Assembly (NCBI GenBank): GCA_002428805.1
Contig: DIXX01000031.1
Coordinates: forward strand, 1 to 18,679
Length of the DNA: 18,679 nt
Source of the DNA: Cetobacterium sp. UBA6069
GTDB lineage: Bacteria > Fusobacteriota > Fusobacteriia > Fusobacteriales > Fusobacteriaceae
Reading direction: 5' to 3'
A program made the translations under genes and the position numbers. The notes beneath the pieces were generated by a model. That model saw only the letters and a program-made list of their open reading frames with translations. It was not told where the DNA came from and did not search any database. Below, in pieces: positions 7,977 to 14,822 of this stretch. Within the stretch, counting starts at the first letter, position 1; the number at the start of each line of letters is the position of its first letter.

Positions 7977-9095
7977 TTGAAACGAATAGAGATTGGGGCG
8001 ATAATATTAGTTTTTGCCTCAATTTTCTTTTTAAGGTTAAACTATATAACTTTTAGAGAGAGGGTTGAGGTTGGAGACATAGTTCAAATAGTAGGACGAG
8101 TTGATGCAGGTCGAGGAAAAGTCGAAACTATAAACAATAAATATTCAATACCAAATATATATTTTTCAGTGGATAGAGTTGAAGATGGAGAGAAAATTAT
8201 TTTAGGTGAAATAACAAAAATAAAGATATCTAAATGGGGAACAACATACTATTTGAAAGCTGAAGAGGTACAAAGTAAAGATAATAGATTAAGAGTTTTT
8301 TTTAGAAATAGAATAGAAAGAATGACGAAAGATTACTCTATAGGATTATTAGTTTTTTTAAAAGCAACACTTTTAGGAGAGGGATATCTTTTAGATGATG
8401 AATTGAAAGATATGTTTAGATATACAGGAACAGCTCATATATTAGTGATATCTGGTTTACATATAGGTGTTATTATTTCGGGAATAACATATATGTTGTT
8501 GAAGTTAAAAATTTCAAAAAGAGAGCGATATATTTTAACGCTTTTAGTTTTGACTCTATATGTTTTTGGAATAGGAAAATCGCCATCAGTATTTCGTGCG
8601 TATATAATGGGAAGTATATATATTTTAAGCAATATTTTATATGAAAAAGCAGATGTGAAAAAATCTTTTTTTGTAGCTTTTATAATATCTTTGTTAGTAT
8701 ATCCAGCCTGGATTTATACGGTTTCGTTTTGGATGTCTTATGTGGCTGTTTTTTCAATAGTTTTTATTTATGAGAAAATTCCAAAAGTAAAAAAATTTAG
8801 AACAGAATTTATAAATACGATATGCAATACAATAACTTTAAGTTTAACTATTCAACTTTGTATGACACCTATATTTTATATCTTTTTCAAAAATATACCG
8901 ATATTTTCATTTTTTAGTAATGTTATTTTAATACCGATTGCATCGGTATTTATAGTGATAAGTTTTTTAACTCTATTCTTATCGAATCTTTATTTAGAGT
9001 TTTTAACAATGCCAATTTTGAATATAAGTTATTTAGTTTTGATAAAGATAATTGGCATATTAAATGAGATTCCATATTTGACTTTCGAATTGTAG
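7977..9095 (+). CDS. comEC: ComEC/Rec2-related competence membrane protein (short form)
   Basis: ComEC forms the inner-membrane channel that takes up single-stranded DNA during natural transformation. The protein starts with one hydrophobic segment, then a soluble OB-like stretch (about 30-110). The multi-span competence domain follows, with the family signature FRYTGTAHILVISGLHIG (147-164). It ends after further hydrophobic helices at residue 372. Characterised ComEC proteins are about 700-800 residues and carry a C-terminal metallo-beta-lactamase-like nuclease domain, which is absent here. Nothing downstream encodes it before the M50 gene. The start is TTG with TTAGGAGG ending four bases upstream. 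The gene looks intact rather than broken: there is a single stop and a new gene 30 bases later. DNA-uptake function is inferred. Confidence 0.82.
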   Translation: MKRIEIGAIILVFASIFFLRLNYITFRERVEVGDIVQIVGRVDAGRGKVETINNKYSIPNIYFSVDRVEDGEKIILGEITKIKISKWGTTYYLKAEEVQSKDNRLRVFFRNRIERMTKDYSIGLLVFLKATLLGEGYLLDDELKDMFRYTGTAHILVISGLHIGVIISGITYMLLKLKISKRERYILTLLVLTLYVFGIGKSPSVFRAYIMGSIYILSNILYEKADVKKSFFVAFIISLLVYPAWIYTVSFWMSYVAVFSIVFIYEKIPKVKKFRTEFINTICNTITLSLTIQLCMTPIFYIFFKNIPIFSFFSNVILIPIASVFIVISFLTLFLSNLYLEFLTMPILNISYLVLIKIIGILNEIPYLTFEL

Positions 9096-9113
9096 ATGTG
9101 TTAATCTATTTGT

Positions 9114-9120
9114 GAGGTGA
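9114..9120 (+). promoter_or_regulatory. Ribosome binding site deciding the M50 protease start
   Basis: GAGGTGA lies five bases before the ATG at 9126. A GTG inside this same site (9117) is in frame but would have no ribosome site of its own, so the ATG is preferred. Confidence 0.7.
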
Positions 9121-9125
9121 TAAAA

Positions 9126-9725
9126 ATGTTTGTATTTAAAGTTATAATTTTACTATTTTCTTTGGTGTTACATGAATTAGCCCATGGCTATATGGCACTT
9201 TTTTGTGGAGATAAAACAGCTAAACATTCAGGGAGATTATCACTAAACCCTTTGAAACATTTAGATCCAATTGGAGCATTGGTACCTATTGTTATGCTTT
9301 TAAGTGGAAGTGGTTTTATATTTGGATGGGCAAAGCCAGTTCCAGTTAACTATTTTGCACTTAGAAATGGAAGAGTTGGTGAATTTTTAGTGGCTATAGC
9401 TGGCGTTTTAACAAACTATTCACTTATGATAATTGGAGCTCTTTTAATAAGATTTAATATTATACCGTTTAATGATTTATCAGTGTATTTTATCATTATA
9501 AATATGGCGTTAGGGACATTTAATTTACTACCAATTCCACCACTAGATGGCTCAAGAGTTATAGCCTCATTTTTAAATGATGAAAATAGAATAAGGATAT
9601 TTACGATAGATACCTATGGGATTCTAATAATATTAGGTCTTAGTTATTTTGGTATTTTGAGTAAAATAATGTCTCCAATATATAATTTTATAATTGGAGT
9701 AATAGATTTAATAATTAGGAGTTAA
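9126..9725 (+). CDS. Site-2 protease family (M50) intramembrane metalloprotease
   Basis: This is a small polytopic zinc protease of the S2P/M50B type that cuts substrates within the membrane. The zinc site HELAH (16-20) lies in the first membrane helix, with the partner motif NLLPIPPLDG (133-142) supplying the third ligand Asp141. The family motif GWAKPVPVN (67-75) forms the membrane-entering hairpin. About 199 residues with four to six spans and no PDZ domain mark the minimal YwhC/Rip-like group, not RseP. Substrates are not known for most such proteins. No anti-sigma factor or sigma gene is nearby to suggest a signalling role. It follows comEC by 30 bases and precedes the YigZ gene by one base. 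The start choice is explained at the separate ribosome-site entry. Confidence 0.9.
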   Translation: MFVFKVIILLFSLVLHELAHGYMALFCGDKTAKHSGRLSLNPLKHLDPIGALVPIVMLLSGSGFIFGWAKPVPVNYFALRNGRVGEFLVAIAGVLTNYSLMIIGALLIRFNIIPFNDLSVYFIIINMALGTFNLLPIPPLDGSRVIASFLNDENRIRIFTIDTYGILIILGLSYFGILSKIMSPIYNFIIGVIDLIIRS

Positions 9726-9726
9726 A

Positions 9727-10302
9727 ATGAAAAGTATAAAAAAAGCAGTGAGAATAGAGTTTGAAGAGAGAAAATCAAAGTTCATAGGATATGCAAAACC
9801 AATTTCAACAAAAGAGGAAGCGGAAGATTTTATAAGCATGATAAGAGAGATGCATCCAGATGCTACTCATAACTGTACTGTCTATAGAGTAATAGATAAT
9901 GGACAAGAGTACTTTAAAGCAGATGATGATGGAGAACCGAGTGGGACAGCTGGAAAGCCTATGGGAGAGATTCTCACTTATATGGATGTAAATAATGTTG
10001 CAGTTGTAGCAACGAGATATTTTGGAGGAATCAAACTTGGAGCAGGTGGACTTGTAAGAAACTACGCTAAGACAGCAAAACTAGCGGTTATAGAGGGTGA
10101 AATAGCCGAATTTATTGAACGTTATGAATGTTTGTTAGACTTTTCTTATGAAAAAATAAATGAAGTTGAAACTTTACTAATAAATGGGAATGATGAGTTG
10201 TTAAATAAGGATTTTAATGAGAGAGTAACTTATAGAGTTAAAGTTTCAAACGATACCCTAGAAAAGTTAAAAGAGTTGAAAGATATTTTAGTTATAATTT
10301 AA
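9727..10302 (+). CDS. YigZ/IMPACT family protein
   Basis: This is a cytoplasmic protein of the YigZ (bacterial IMPACT/YvyE) family, 191 residues, close to the usual 200-215. The N-terminal UPF0029 domain contains DDDGEPSGTAGKP (66-78) and ATRYFGGIKLGAGGLVRNY (95-113), both diagnostic. The C-terminal small alpha/beta domain (about 125-191) resembles an EF-G-like fold in solved members. The eukaryotic homologue IMPACT regulates Gcn2. The bacterial role is unsettled, with proposals centred on translation or RNA binding. The start lies one base after the M50 stop, with TAGGAG just before it, so it is translated in the same operon. It is the last gene of the run, and its stop abuts the terminator stem. 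Confidence 0.92.
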   Translation: MKSIKKAVRIEFEERKSKFIGYAKPISTKEEAEDFISMIREMHPDATHNCTVYRVIDNGQEYFKADDDGEPSGTAGKPMGEILTYMDVNNVAVVATRYFGGIKLGAGGLVRNYAKTAKLAVIEGEIAEFIERYECLLDFSYEKINEVETLLINGNDELLNKDFNERVTYRVKVSNDTLEKLKELKDILVII

Positions 10303-10342
10303 AAAAGTAAACAGGTATAATCTTACCTGTTTACTTTTATTT
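10303..10342. terminator. Long bidirectional terminator between yigZ and ywaF-like gene
   Basis: A perfect 15-bp stem AAAAGTAAACAGGTA / TACCTGTTTACTTTT (10303-10317 with 10324-10338) has a six-base loop. Both strands end in T-rich sequence. The yigZ stop is directly before it, and the opposing gene's stop (10323-10325) is at the loop edge. Confidence 0.9.
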
Positions 10343-11006
10343 TAGAATCTCTTCTTTTGAATAGGAACAACATCGATAGAGTTAGGATAATATACGCAAA
10401 CTCAACGACAATTATATAGTAAGGCCATTCACCAAAATAGTTAAGAGGTGATTGGAAAGTTGGTTTTCTATTTATGTATAAATAATTAGTTCCAAGAACA
10501 CTATTTATAAAGAAAACACCAGCCATAATAATATTTATTCCAAGAAATGAACCTGTCCAAGATTCTAAAGAAGGTCTTAATTTGAAAATTTTATATTCAA
10601 CAATAGCTGCAAAAATTATATAGCAATGTGTTGAGAAAAAGCTAATGTTGAAAAAATGAGGAAAAGTTTCTCTAACCTCAGGTGTTAGTAAAGCAAATAT
10701 AGCTCCGATTGACCAAAAAAATGATGCGTATAAAAACGGAGCAAATCTTAGAGTGCTACCTAAAATAGCAAAGATAAGGGTTATATTACAAAGATGTAGG
10801 GGAAGTAGTGAGTACCAAGCTTCTCCGATTAATTTGTATCTAATAAAGAGCTCACCACACTTTATCATTAAAATAATTAAAGAGAGTACCCTCATAATTT
10901 TTTTAGGTTCTGGATTATACTTAATCCCATAGTAAAGAAAAATAAAAACTAATGAATATCCCAAAAGATAAAAAAGATGTAACTTATCAAATAGTTCAAA
11001 CTCCAT
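10323..11006 (-). CDS. YwaF/TIGR02206-type integral membrane protein
   Basis: This is an integral membrane protein of 227 residues with about six or seven hydrophobic spans, recognised as the YwaF-like family of unknown function. Visible conserved points are LPLHLCN (68-74), a histidine in STHCY (126-130), GTNYLYINRKP (172-182) and GEWPYYI (192-198). These polar or histidine residues inside or near membrane spans are shared in the family, but their role is not known. There is no signal peptide cleavage site. GGAGGA (11011-11016) precedes the ATG by four bases. The gene lies 13 bases after the RNase H gene and is presumably co-transcribed with it. I infer membrane location only, not activity. 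Confidence 0.82.
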   Translation of the reverse strand: MEFELFDKLHLFYLLGYSLVFIFLYYGIKYNPEPKKIMRVLSLIILMIKCGELFIRYKLIGEAWYSLLPLHLCNITLIFAILGSTLRFAPFLYASFFWSIGAIFALLTPEVRETFPHFFNISFFSTHCYIIFAAIVEYKIFKLRPSLESWTGSFLGINIIMAGVFFINSVLGTNYLYINRKPTFQSPLNYFGEWPYYIIVVEFAYIILTLSMLFLFKRRDSKIKVNR

Positions 11007-11019
11007 TAAATCCTCCTTG

Positions 11020-11640
11020 TTATTTATGAAAACCTAAATCTGCAGGATTAATATCACCAGAAACATGCTCTATCGTTCCACCGATATTTTCGAATTGTTC
11101 TCTTCTTGCAGCGGTTTTTTTTATAAGATTTACTGTCTTTTCATTCAATGTCGATTTATTATAATGCCCTTTAGACCAATAATCAATAATTAATTTACTA
11201 TCTCCAAAAATTTTTAAATTATTTTTTCTGATAGCGATATCAATAGCCAGATATATTCCAATAAGTTCTCCATAGTTATTAGTACTTCCCTCAGGTGCTA
11301 GGTAATTTCCAAACTCATTTATCATATGTTCTGGCATGATATCGTCAAGAAGAGATTTTCCTTTCAAGTCAGTTACTCGAACCTCTACTCCTATCCCTCT
11401 ACCAGTTCCAGCATCGAAATAGATTCCAGGGGTAAGTTTTTCTTTTGCTTCTTTTATTTTTTGTTTTTTATCTTCGTAGATTCCCCCACCACTAAGCCAC
11501 TCTTTCGCTTCTTTTTCTGTCTTAAAAGATTTGTACCTTGCTTTCTTACCTTTTGTTAGTTGTTGACACTCTGGCCAAGAAGTAACAATAGCAGAATAGT
11601 TTTCTTTATCTATAATAAAAGCATAATATTTTGTAGCCAT
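11020..11640 (-). CDS. Viroplasmin-domain ribonuclease H
   Basis: RNase HI-type endonuclease that degrades the RNA strand of RNA-DNA hybrids (R-loops, primers). Residues about 3-50 form a viroplasmin/caulimovirus-type domain (YYAFII, SWPECQQLTKGKKARYKSF, EAKEWL), which binds hybrid or double-stranded RNA in eukaryotic RNase H1. After a charged linker the catalytic domain spans about 70-206. Candidate active-site acids are D76 (YFDAGTG), E125 (NNYGELIG), D147 (GDSKLI) and D201 (NPADLGF), a full DEDD set. The length of 206 is usual for bacterial viroplasmin-RNase H. AAAGGAGAG lies just upstream of the ATG. It is first in a two-gene minus-strand unit with the YwaF-like gene. It may coexist with an rnhB elsewhere. 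Activity is inferred from intact residues. Confidence 0.93.
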   Translation of the reverse strand: MATKYYAFIIDKENYSAIVTSWPECQQLTKGKKARYKSFKTEKEAKEWLSGGGIYEDKKQKIKEAKEKLTPGIYFDAGTGRGIGVEVRVTDLKGKSLLDDIMPEHMINEFGNYLAPEGSTNNYGELIGIYLAIDIAIRKNNLKIFGDSKLIIDYWSKGHYNKSTLNEKTVNLIKKTAARREQFENIGGTIEHVSGDINPADLGFHK

Positions 11641-11662
11641 GACTCTCCTTTATTTTTTTTTA

Positions 11663-11668
11663 ATTATA
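11663..11668 (-). promoter_or_regulatory. Possible -10 box for the RNase H gene
   Basis: A perfect TATAAT on the minus strand sits 22 bases before the ATG. The 17-base-spaced -35 is only TTTTTA. This gives a very short leader that would still contain the GGAGAG site. Confidence 0.35.
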
Positions 11669-11719
11669 TTTTATCATAAAAATTCTAAAAATAAAAAACT
11701 TTATCTGGAGGTCAAAAAA

Positions 11720-11785
11720 ATGTTGCAAAACTTAAAAAATTATGATAAAATCTTTACGATAAATAGAAAGATTTTAGGAAGGTGA
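11720..11785 (+). CDS. Possible 21-residue leader ORF upstream of rpmE
   Basis: ATG at 11720 is preceded by a full GGAGGT site (11707-11712) at ideal seven-base spacing. It opens a 21-codon frame translating to [20 protein letters not shown] then R, ending in TGA at 11783-11785 inside the rpmE ribosome site. No known domain is seen. The best rpmE promoter (11723-11751) overlaps this frame, so the peptide would be made only if transcription starts further upstream. The strong ribosome site is what sets it apart from chance. Confidence 0.25.
   Translation: MLQNLKNYDKIFTINRKILGR
11723..11751 (+). promoter_or_regulatory. Sigma-70-type promoter for rpmE
   Basis: -35 TTGCAA (11723-11728), a 17-base spacer and -10 TAAAAT (11746-11751) are seen. 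The transcript would start near 11758, about 33 bases before the rpmE ATG, leaving room for its ribosome site only. Confidence 0.55.
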
Positions 11786-11790
11786 CAATA

Positions 11791-12006
11791 ATGAGAAAAG
11801 GAATTCATCCTGATTACAAATTACTTACTGTTGACTGTACTTGTGGAAACAAGTTTGAAACAAGATCAACAATGAACGCAAAGGACGCAGAGCTTAAAAT
11901 AGCTGTATGTGCTAACTGCCACCCATTCTACACTGGAAAAGCTAAGTTCGTAGACGCTGCTGGAAGAGTAGAGCAATTCAACAAGAAGTTTGGATTAAAG
12001 AAGTAA
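11791..12006 (+). CDS. rpmE: Ribosomal protein L31 (zinc-binding type)
   Basis: bL31 bridges the large and small subunits of the bacterial ribosome. The 71-residue protein begins with MRKGIHPDY, the usual start of the family. It keeps four cysteines, C16, C18, C40 and C43, so it is the zinc-containing (C+) form as opposed to the zinc-free YtiA type made under zinc starvation. The motif CHPFYTGK (43-50) and the C-terminal RVEQFNKKF are diagnostic. I start at the ATG at 11791, with AGGAAGGTGA ending five bases upstream. An in-frame GTG at 11782 lies inside that ribosome site and would add only three residues. Codons such as AAC, TTC and AAG fit high expression. It is monocistronic, with its own promoter and terminator. 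Confidence 0.97.
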   Translation: MRKGIHPDYKLLTVDCTCGNKFETRSTMNAKDAELKIAVCANCHPFYTGKAKFVDAAGRVEQFNKKFGLKK

Positions 12007-12013
12007 TAAATAG

Positions 12014-12042
12014 AAAAACGGGACTATGTCCTGTTTTTTTTT
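12014..12042 (+). terminator. Terminator after rpmE
   Basis: An 11-bp stem AAAAACGGGAC / GTCCTGTTTTT (12014-12024 with 12028-12038, one G-T wobble) has a TAT loop and nine T. It separates rpmE from upp. Confidence 0.9.
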
Positions 12043-12068
12043 AAAGTATAATATACAGGGAGGTTAAA

Positions 12069-12692
12069 ATGGCTGTAATAGAGATAAATCATCCGCTAAT
12101 ACAACACAAATTGACAATATTAAGAAATAAAGAAACAGATACAAAATCTTTTAGAGAGAATCTGAATGAAATCTCAAAATTAATGACTTATGAGGTAACA
12201 AAGAACTTAGTTTTAGAAGAGATTGAAGTTCAAACTCCTCTAATGAAAACAGTTGGTTATACATTAGGAACTAATATTGCAGTTGTACCTATTTTAAGAG
12301 CAGGTTTAGGAATGGTAGATGGAATTGTTTCGTTAATTCCTACAGCAAAAATAGGACACATAGGAGTTTATAGAGATGAAGAAACTTTAGAACCAGTATA
12401 CTATTACTGTAAGCTTCCTGTAGATGTACAAAATAAACAAGTTATATTAGTAGATCCGATGTTAGCAACAGGAGGATCGGCTATATACGCAATTGATTAT
12501 TTAAAAAAATCTGGAGTTAAAAATATAGTGTTTATGTGTTTAGTAGCTGCTCCAGAAGGAATAGCAAAAGTTTTACAAACACATCCAGATGTATCTATAT
12601 ATACAGCTAAAATAGACCAAGGTTTAGACTCGAACGGATACATATATCCAGGGTTAGGAGACTGTGGAGACAGAATATTTGGAACAAAATAA
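12069..12692 (+). CDS. upp: Uracil phosphoribosyltransferase
   Basis: Upp salvages uracil by joining it to PRPP to give UMP, the substrate of the PyrH encoded earlier in the window. It is a soluble cytoplasmic enzyme of the type I phosphoribosyltransferase fold. The length of 207 residues is standard. [11 protein letters not shown] (72-82) lies in the core. The PRPP-binding loop is [11 protein letters not shown] (128-138). The uracil-recognition C-terminus is [18 protein letters not shown] (190-207), which fixes the family. A GGGAGG ribosome site (12058-12063) precedes the ATG by five bases. It sits between two terminators, so it is transcribed alone or by read-through from rpmE. A TATAAT at 12047-12052 is too close to the ribosome site to be a convincing promoter. 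No uracil permease gene is adjacent. Confidence 0.97.
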   Translation: MAVIEINHPLIQHKLTILRNKETDTKSFRENLNEISKLMTYEVTKNLVLEEIEVQTPLMKTVGYTLGTNIAVVPILRAGLGMVDGIVSLIPTAKIGHIGVYRDEETLEPVYYYCKLPVDVQNKQVILVDPMLATGGSAIYAIDYLKKSGVKNIVFMCLVAAPEGIAKVLQTHPDVSIYTAKIDQGLDSNGYIYPGLGDCGDRIFGTK

Positions 12693-12699
12693 CTATAAT

Positions 12700-12730
12700 G
12701 GGTGGTCTTATGTCCACCCTTTTTATTTTT
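12700..12730 (+). terminator. Terminator after upp
   Basis: A 6-bp GC-rich stem GGGTGG / CCACCC (12700-12705 with 12714-12719) with an eight-base loop is followed by five T, one A and five T. Confidence 0.85.
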
Positions 12731-12763
12731 TATGGATATAAATTCTGAGGAGGAAAAAAAGAG

Positions 12764-13717
12764 ATGCTAAGTGTTATAATCCCAGCTTATAATGTAGAAA
12801 ATTATATTAAAAGATGTATAGATTCTATTTTAAATCAAACATTAAAAGATATTGAAATAGTTATAGTTGATGATGGTTCGAAAGATAAAACCTCAGAAAT
12901 TTGTGAGGAGTTAACTAAGAAAAACAGTAATATAATTTATAAAAAAGTAAAAAATAGTGGCTGTAGTGCAGCTAGGAATTTTGGACTTTCTTTAGTAAAA
13001 GGAAAATACGTTGCATTTCTAGATTCCGATGATTGGGTAGACGAAAATATGTATGAAGAGATGGTAGCGTTAGCGGAAAAAGAAACTGCAGATATTGTAA
13101 TTTGTGGATTTAAAAAACTAGATGAAAACAAAAAACTTTTATCTAAAGTTGAAATTCCTAAGAGAATGAGTAAAGATGATTATATAGACTCGACAACAGA
13201 GTGGTTCTCGTCACCTTGTAATAAAATCTATAGAAAAGAGATAATTGAAAAAAATAATATTCAGTTTTTACTAGATATTTATACCGGTGAAGATATGTTT
13301 TTTAACTTTATGTGTTTTTTCTTCAGTAAAAAAGTTGTTTCTATTGATAAACCGTATTATAATTATTTTATGAATAGTGCTTCTGTATCGAATAACTATA
13401 AAAATAGAACAGATATATATTTAGTTATAGATGAGCTTATAGCTTTTTATAAGCAAAATGGAGTATACGAGAAGAATATAGATAAAGTTAGAGAATGTTT
13501 TAAGTATCATGGTATAATATATCCTTTTGATGTTTTACAAAGATTGAGTGAAAATAAAGTTGAAGGATGGAAAAAGTTTTACTCAAAAATAAAAGAAGAG
13601 ATAGATAGATTTGAAGAGTTAAAAACTTTTGAAATAAAACTTTGCTATTATTTTAGAATATTTAGATTGAAAATGATGGGATTAAAAAAGTATAAAAAGA
13701 TACTAACAAGAAAATAG
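12764..13717 (+). CDS. Family 2 glycosyltransferase
   Basis: This is an inverting GT-A glycosyltransferase of CAZy family GT2 that adds a sugar from a nucleotide-sugar donor to a growing surface glycan, probably at the inner face of the membrane. The protein has 317 residues. The N-terminal nucleotide-binding domain shows SVIIPAYN (3-10) and VDDGS (35-39). GCSAARN (66-72) and the metal-binding DSDD (87-90) follow. SPCNKIYRK near 150 and GEDMFFN near 180 belong to the acceptor-side part seen in WcaA/EpsJ-like enzymes. No membrane helix is obvious. The donor and acceptor cannot be told from sequence. GAGGAGG lies ten bases before the ATG. It is first in an operon with a pyruvyl transferase (11-base gap) and a flippase. 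Confidence 0.9.
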   Translation: MLSVIIPAYNVENYIKRCIDSILNQTLKDIEIVIVDDGSKDKTSEICEELTKKNSNIIYKKVKNSGCSAARNFGLSLVKGKYVAFLDSDDWVDENMYEEMVALAEKETADIVICGFKKLDENKKLLSKVEIPKRMSKDDYIDSTTEWFSSPCNKIYRKEIIEKNNIQFLLDIYTGEDMFFNFMCFFFSKKVVSIDKPYYNYFMNSASVSNNYKNRTDIYLVIDELIAFYKQNGVYEKNIDKVRECFKYHGIIYPFDVLQRLSENKVEGWKKFYSKIKEEIDRFEELKTFEIKLCYYFRIFRLKMMGLKKYKKILTRK

Positions 13718-13728
13718 GGTGAGGGAAA

Positions 13729-14814
13729 GTGAAAAAAATATTAATAAAGGCATACGCACAACTGAATTTAGGTGATGACCTTTTCATAAAAATGCTTTGT
13801 GAAAGATATAAAGATACATCATTTTATCTTTATGCGACACCAGAGTACGAGAAATTGAGAGGTGTTGATACAGAAAATTTAAATATACTTTATAACGATA
13901 CTTTTGCTAAGAAAATTCTATTCCGTTTAGGAAGAAAATTTGGAGTTCCAAACATATTAGAAGATTTGAAAGCAAGAGAGTTAGATGGTGTAGTAAATAT
14001 AGGAGGATCTATATTTATAGAGAATGATTACTCAGAAGAGGATTTTAAAGTAAGAGAAAGAAATTTAGATTTTGGAAAGAACTATTTTGTTTTAGGAGCT
14101 AATTTTGGTCCATATAAAAATGAAGGGTTTAGAGATATGTATCATGAATTTTTCAAAAGTTGTAAAGATGTCTGCTTTAGAGAAAGATATTCGTATGAAC
14201 TTTTTGAAGATTTAGAAAATGTTAGATATGGAAATGATATTGTTTTTAGTTTAAAGTTAGAGCCAGTAGAAACAGAAAACTATGTTTTATTCTCAATAGT
14301 TTTACCGTCTGGAAGACCTGGATTCACAGGAATAGAATCTGAATATTTTAACAGATTAAAAACTTTAACACTAGATATAATAAAATCAGGAAAAAAAGTT
14401 AAATTTATGTCTTTCTGTGAAAGTGAAAGGGATGAGGAAGCTATAAGTAAGTTACTTAACATGATACCGAATGAGCAACATAAACATATTACAAAATATT
14501 TTTATAAAGGTGATGTAAATGAGGCTTTAGATGTAGTTAATAAAGCTGAAAGTGTAGTTGCAACAAGATTCCATGCAATGATATTAGGGTTTGTATTCAA
14601 AAAACCTGTGTTTCCAATAACATATAGTAAAAAAATGACGAATGTTTTAGAGGATTTAGAATTTAAAGGTAATTTTGCATCGTTAGATAATTTGAAAAAT
14701 CTAAACTATGAAAAGTATAAAGAGAATTTAGCACTTTCAGATGAAGTACTAATGAAAGCATCAGAAGATGGAGAGAAACATTTCTTAAAGCTAGATGAAT
14801 TTTTATCAATATAG
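13729..14814 (+). CDS. Polysaccharide pyruvyl transferase family protein
   Basis: This protein belongs to the polysaccharide pyruvyl transferase family (PF04230; CsaB, WcaK and EpsI relatives), which transfers pyruvate from phosphoenolpyruvate to a sugar as a ketal. It has 361 residues and a GT-B-like two-domain layout. The N-terminal part shows NLGDD (13-17), VVNIGGSIFIE (88-98) and VLGANFGP (121-128). The C-terminal part has the family signature ATRFHAMILGF (278-288) followed by KPVFPITYSKK. Some members are cell-wall or glycan enzymes without proven pyruvyl activity, so the exact reaction is not certain. The start is GTG with GGGTGAGGG just upstream. The flippase gene starts eight bases after its stop, and the set points to an acidic, pyruvylated surface glycan. 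Confidence 0.87.
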   Translation: MKKILIKAYAQLNLGDDLFIKMLCERYKDTSFYLYATPEYEKLRGVDTENLNILYNDTFAKKILFRLGRKFGVPNILEDLKARELDGVVNIGGSIFIENDYSEEDFKVRERNLDFGKNYFVLGANFGPYKNEGFRDMYHEFFKSCKDVCFRERYSYELFEDLENVRYGNDIVFSLKLEPVETENYVLFSIVLPSGRPGFTGIESEYFNRLKTLTLDIIKSGKKVKFMSFCESERDEEAISKLLNMIPNEQHKHITKYFYKGDVNEALDVVNKAESVVATRFHAMILGFVFKKPVFPITYSKKMTNVLEDLEFKGNFASLDNLKNLNYEKYKENLALSDEVLMKASEDGEKHFLKLDEFLSI

Positions 14815-14822
14815 GTAATGCT

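Noticed and set aside
9117..9119. GTG start for the M50 protease
   Set aside because: It lies inside GAGGTGA, which is the ribosome site for the ATG at 9126.
11326..11559. 77-codon plus-strand frame opposite the RNase H gene
   Set aside because: It is antisense to a well-supported gene, has no ribosome site that stands out, and its low-complexity FF-rich product looks like a shadow.
11782..11784. GTG start for rpmE
   Set aside because: It is part of the AGGAAGGTGA ribosome site; L31 proteins start at MRKGIHP, matching the ATG at 11791.
12047..12052. TATAAT as the upp promoter
   Set aside because: No -35 at suitable spacing, and the predicted transcript start would fall in the ribosome site.
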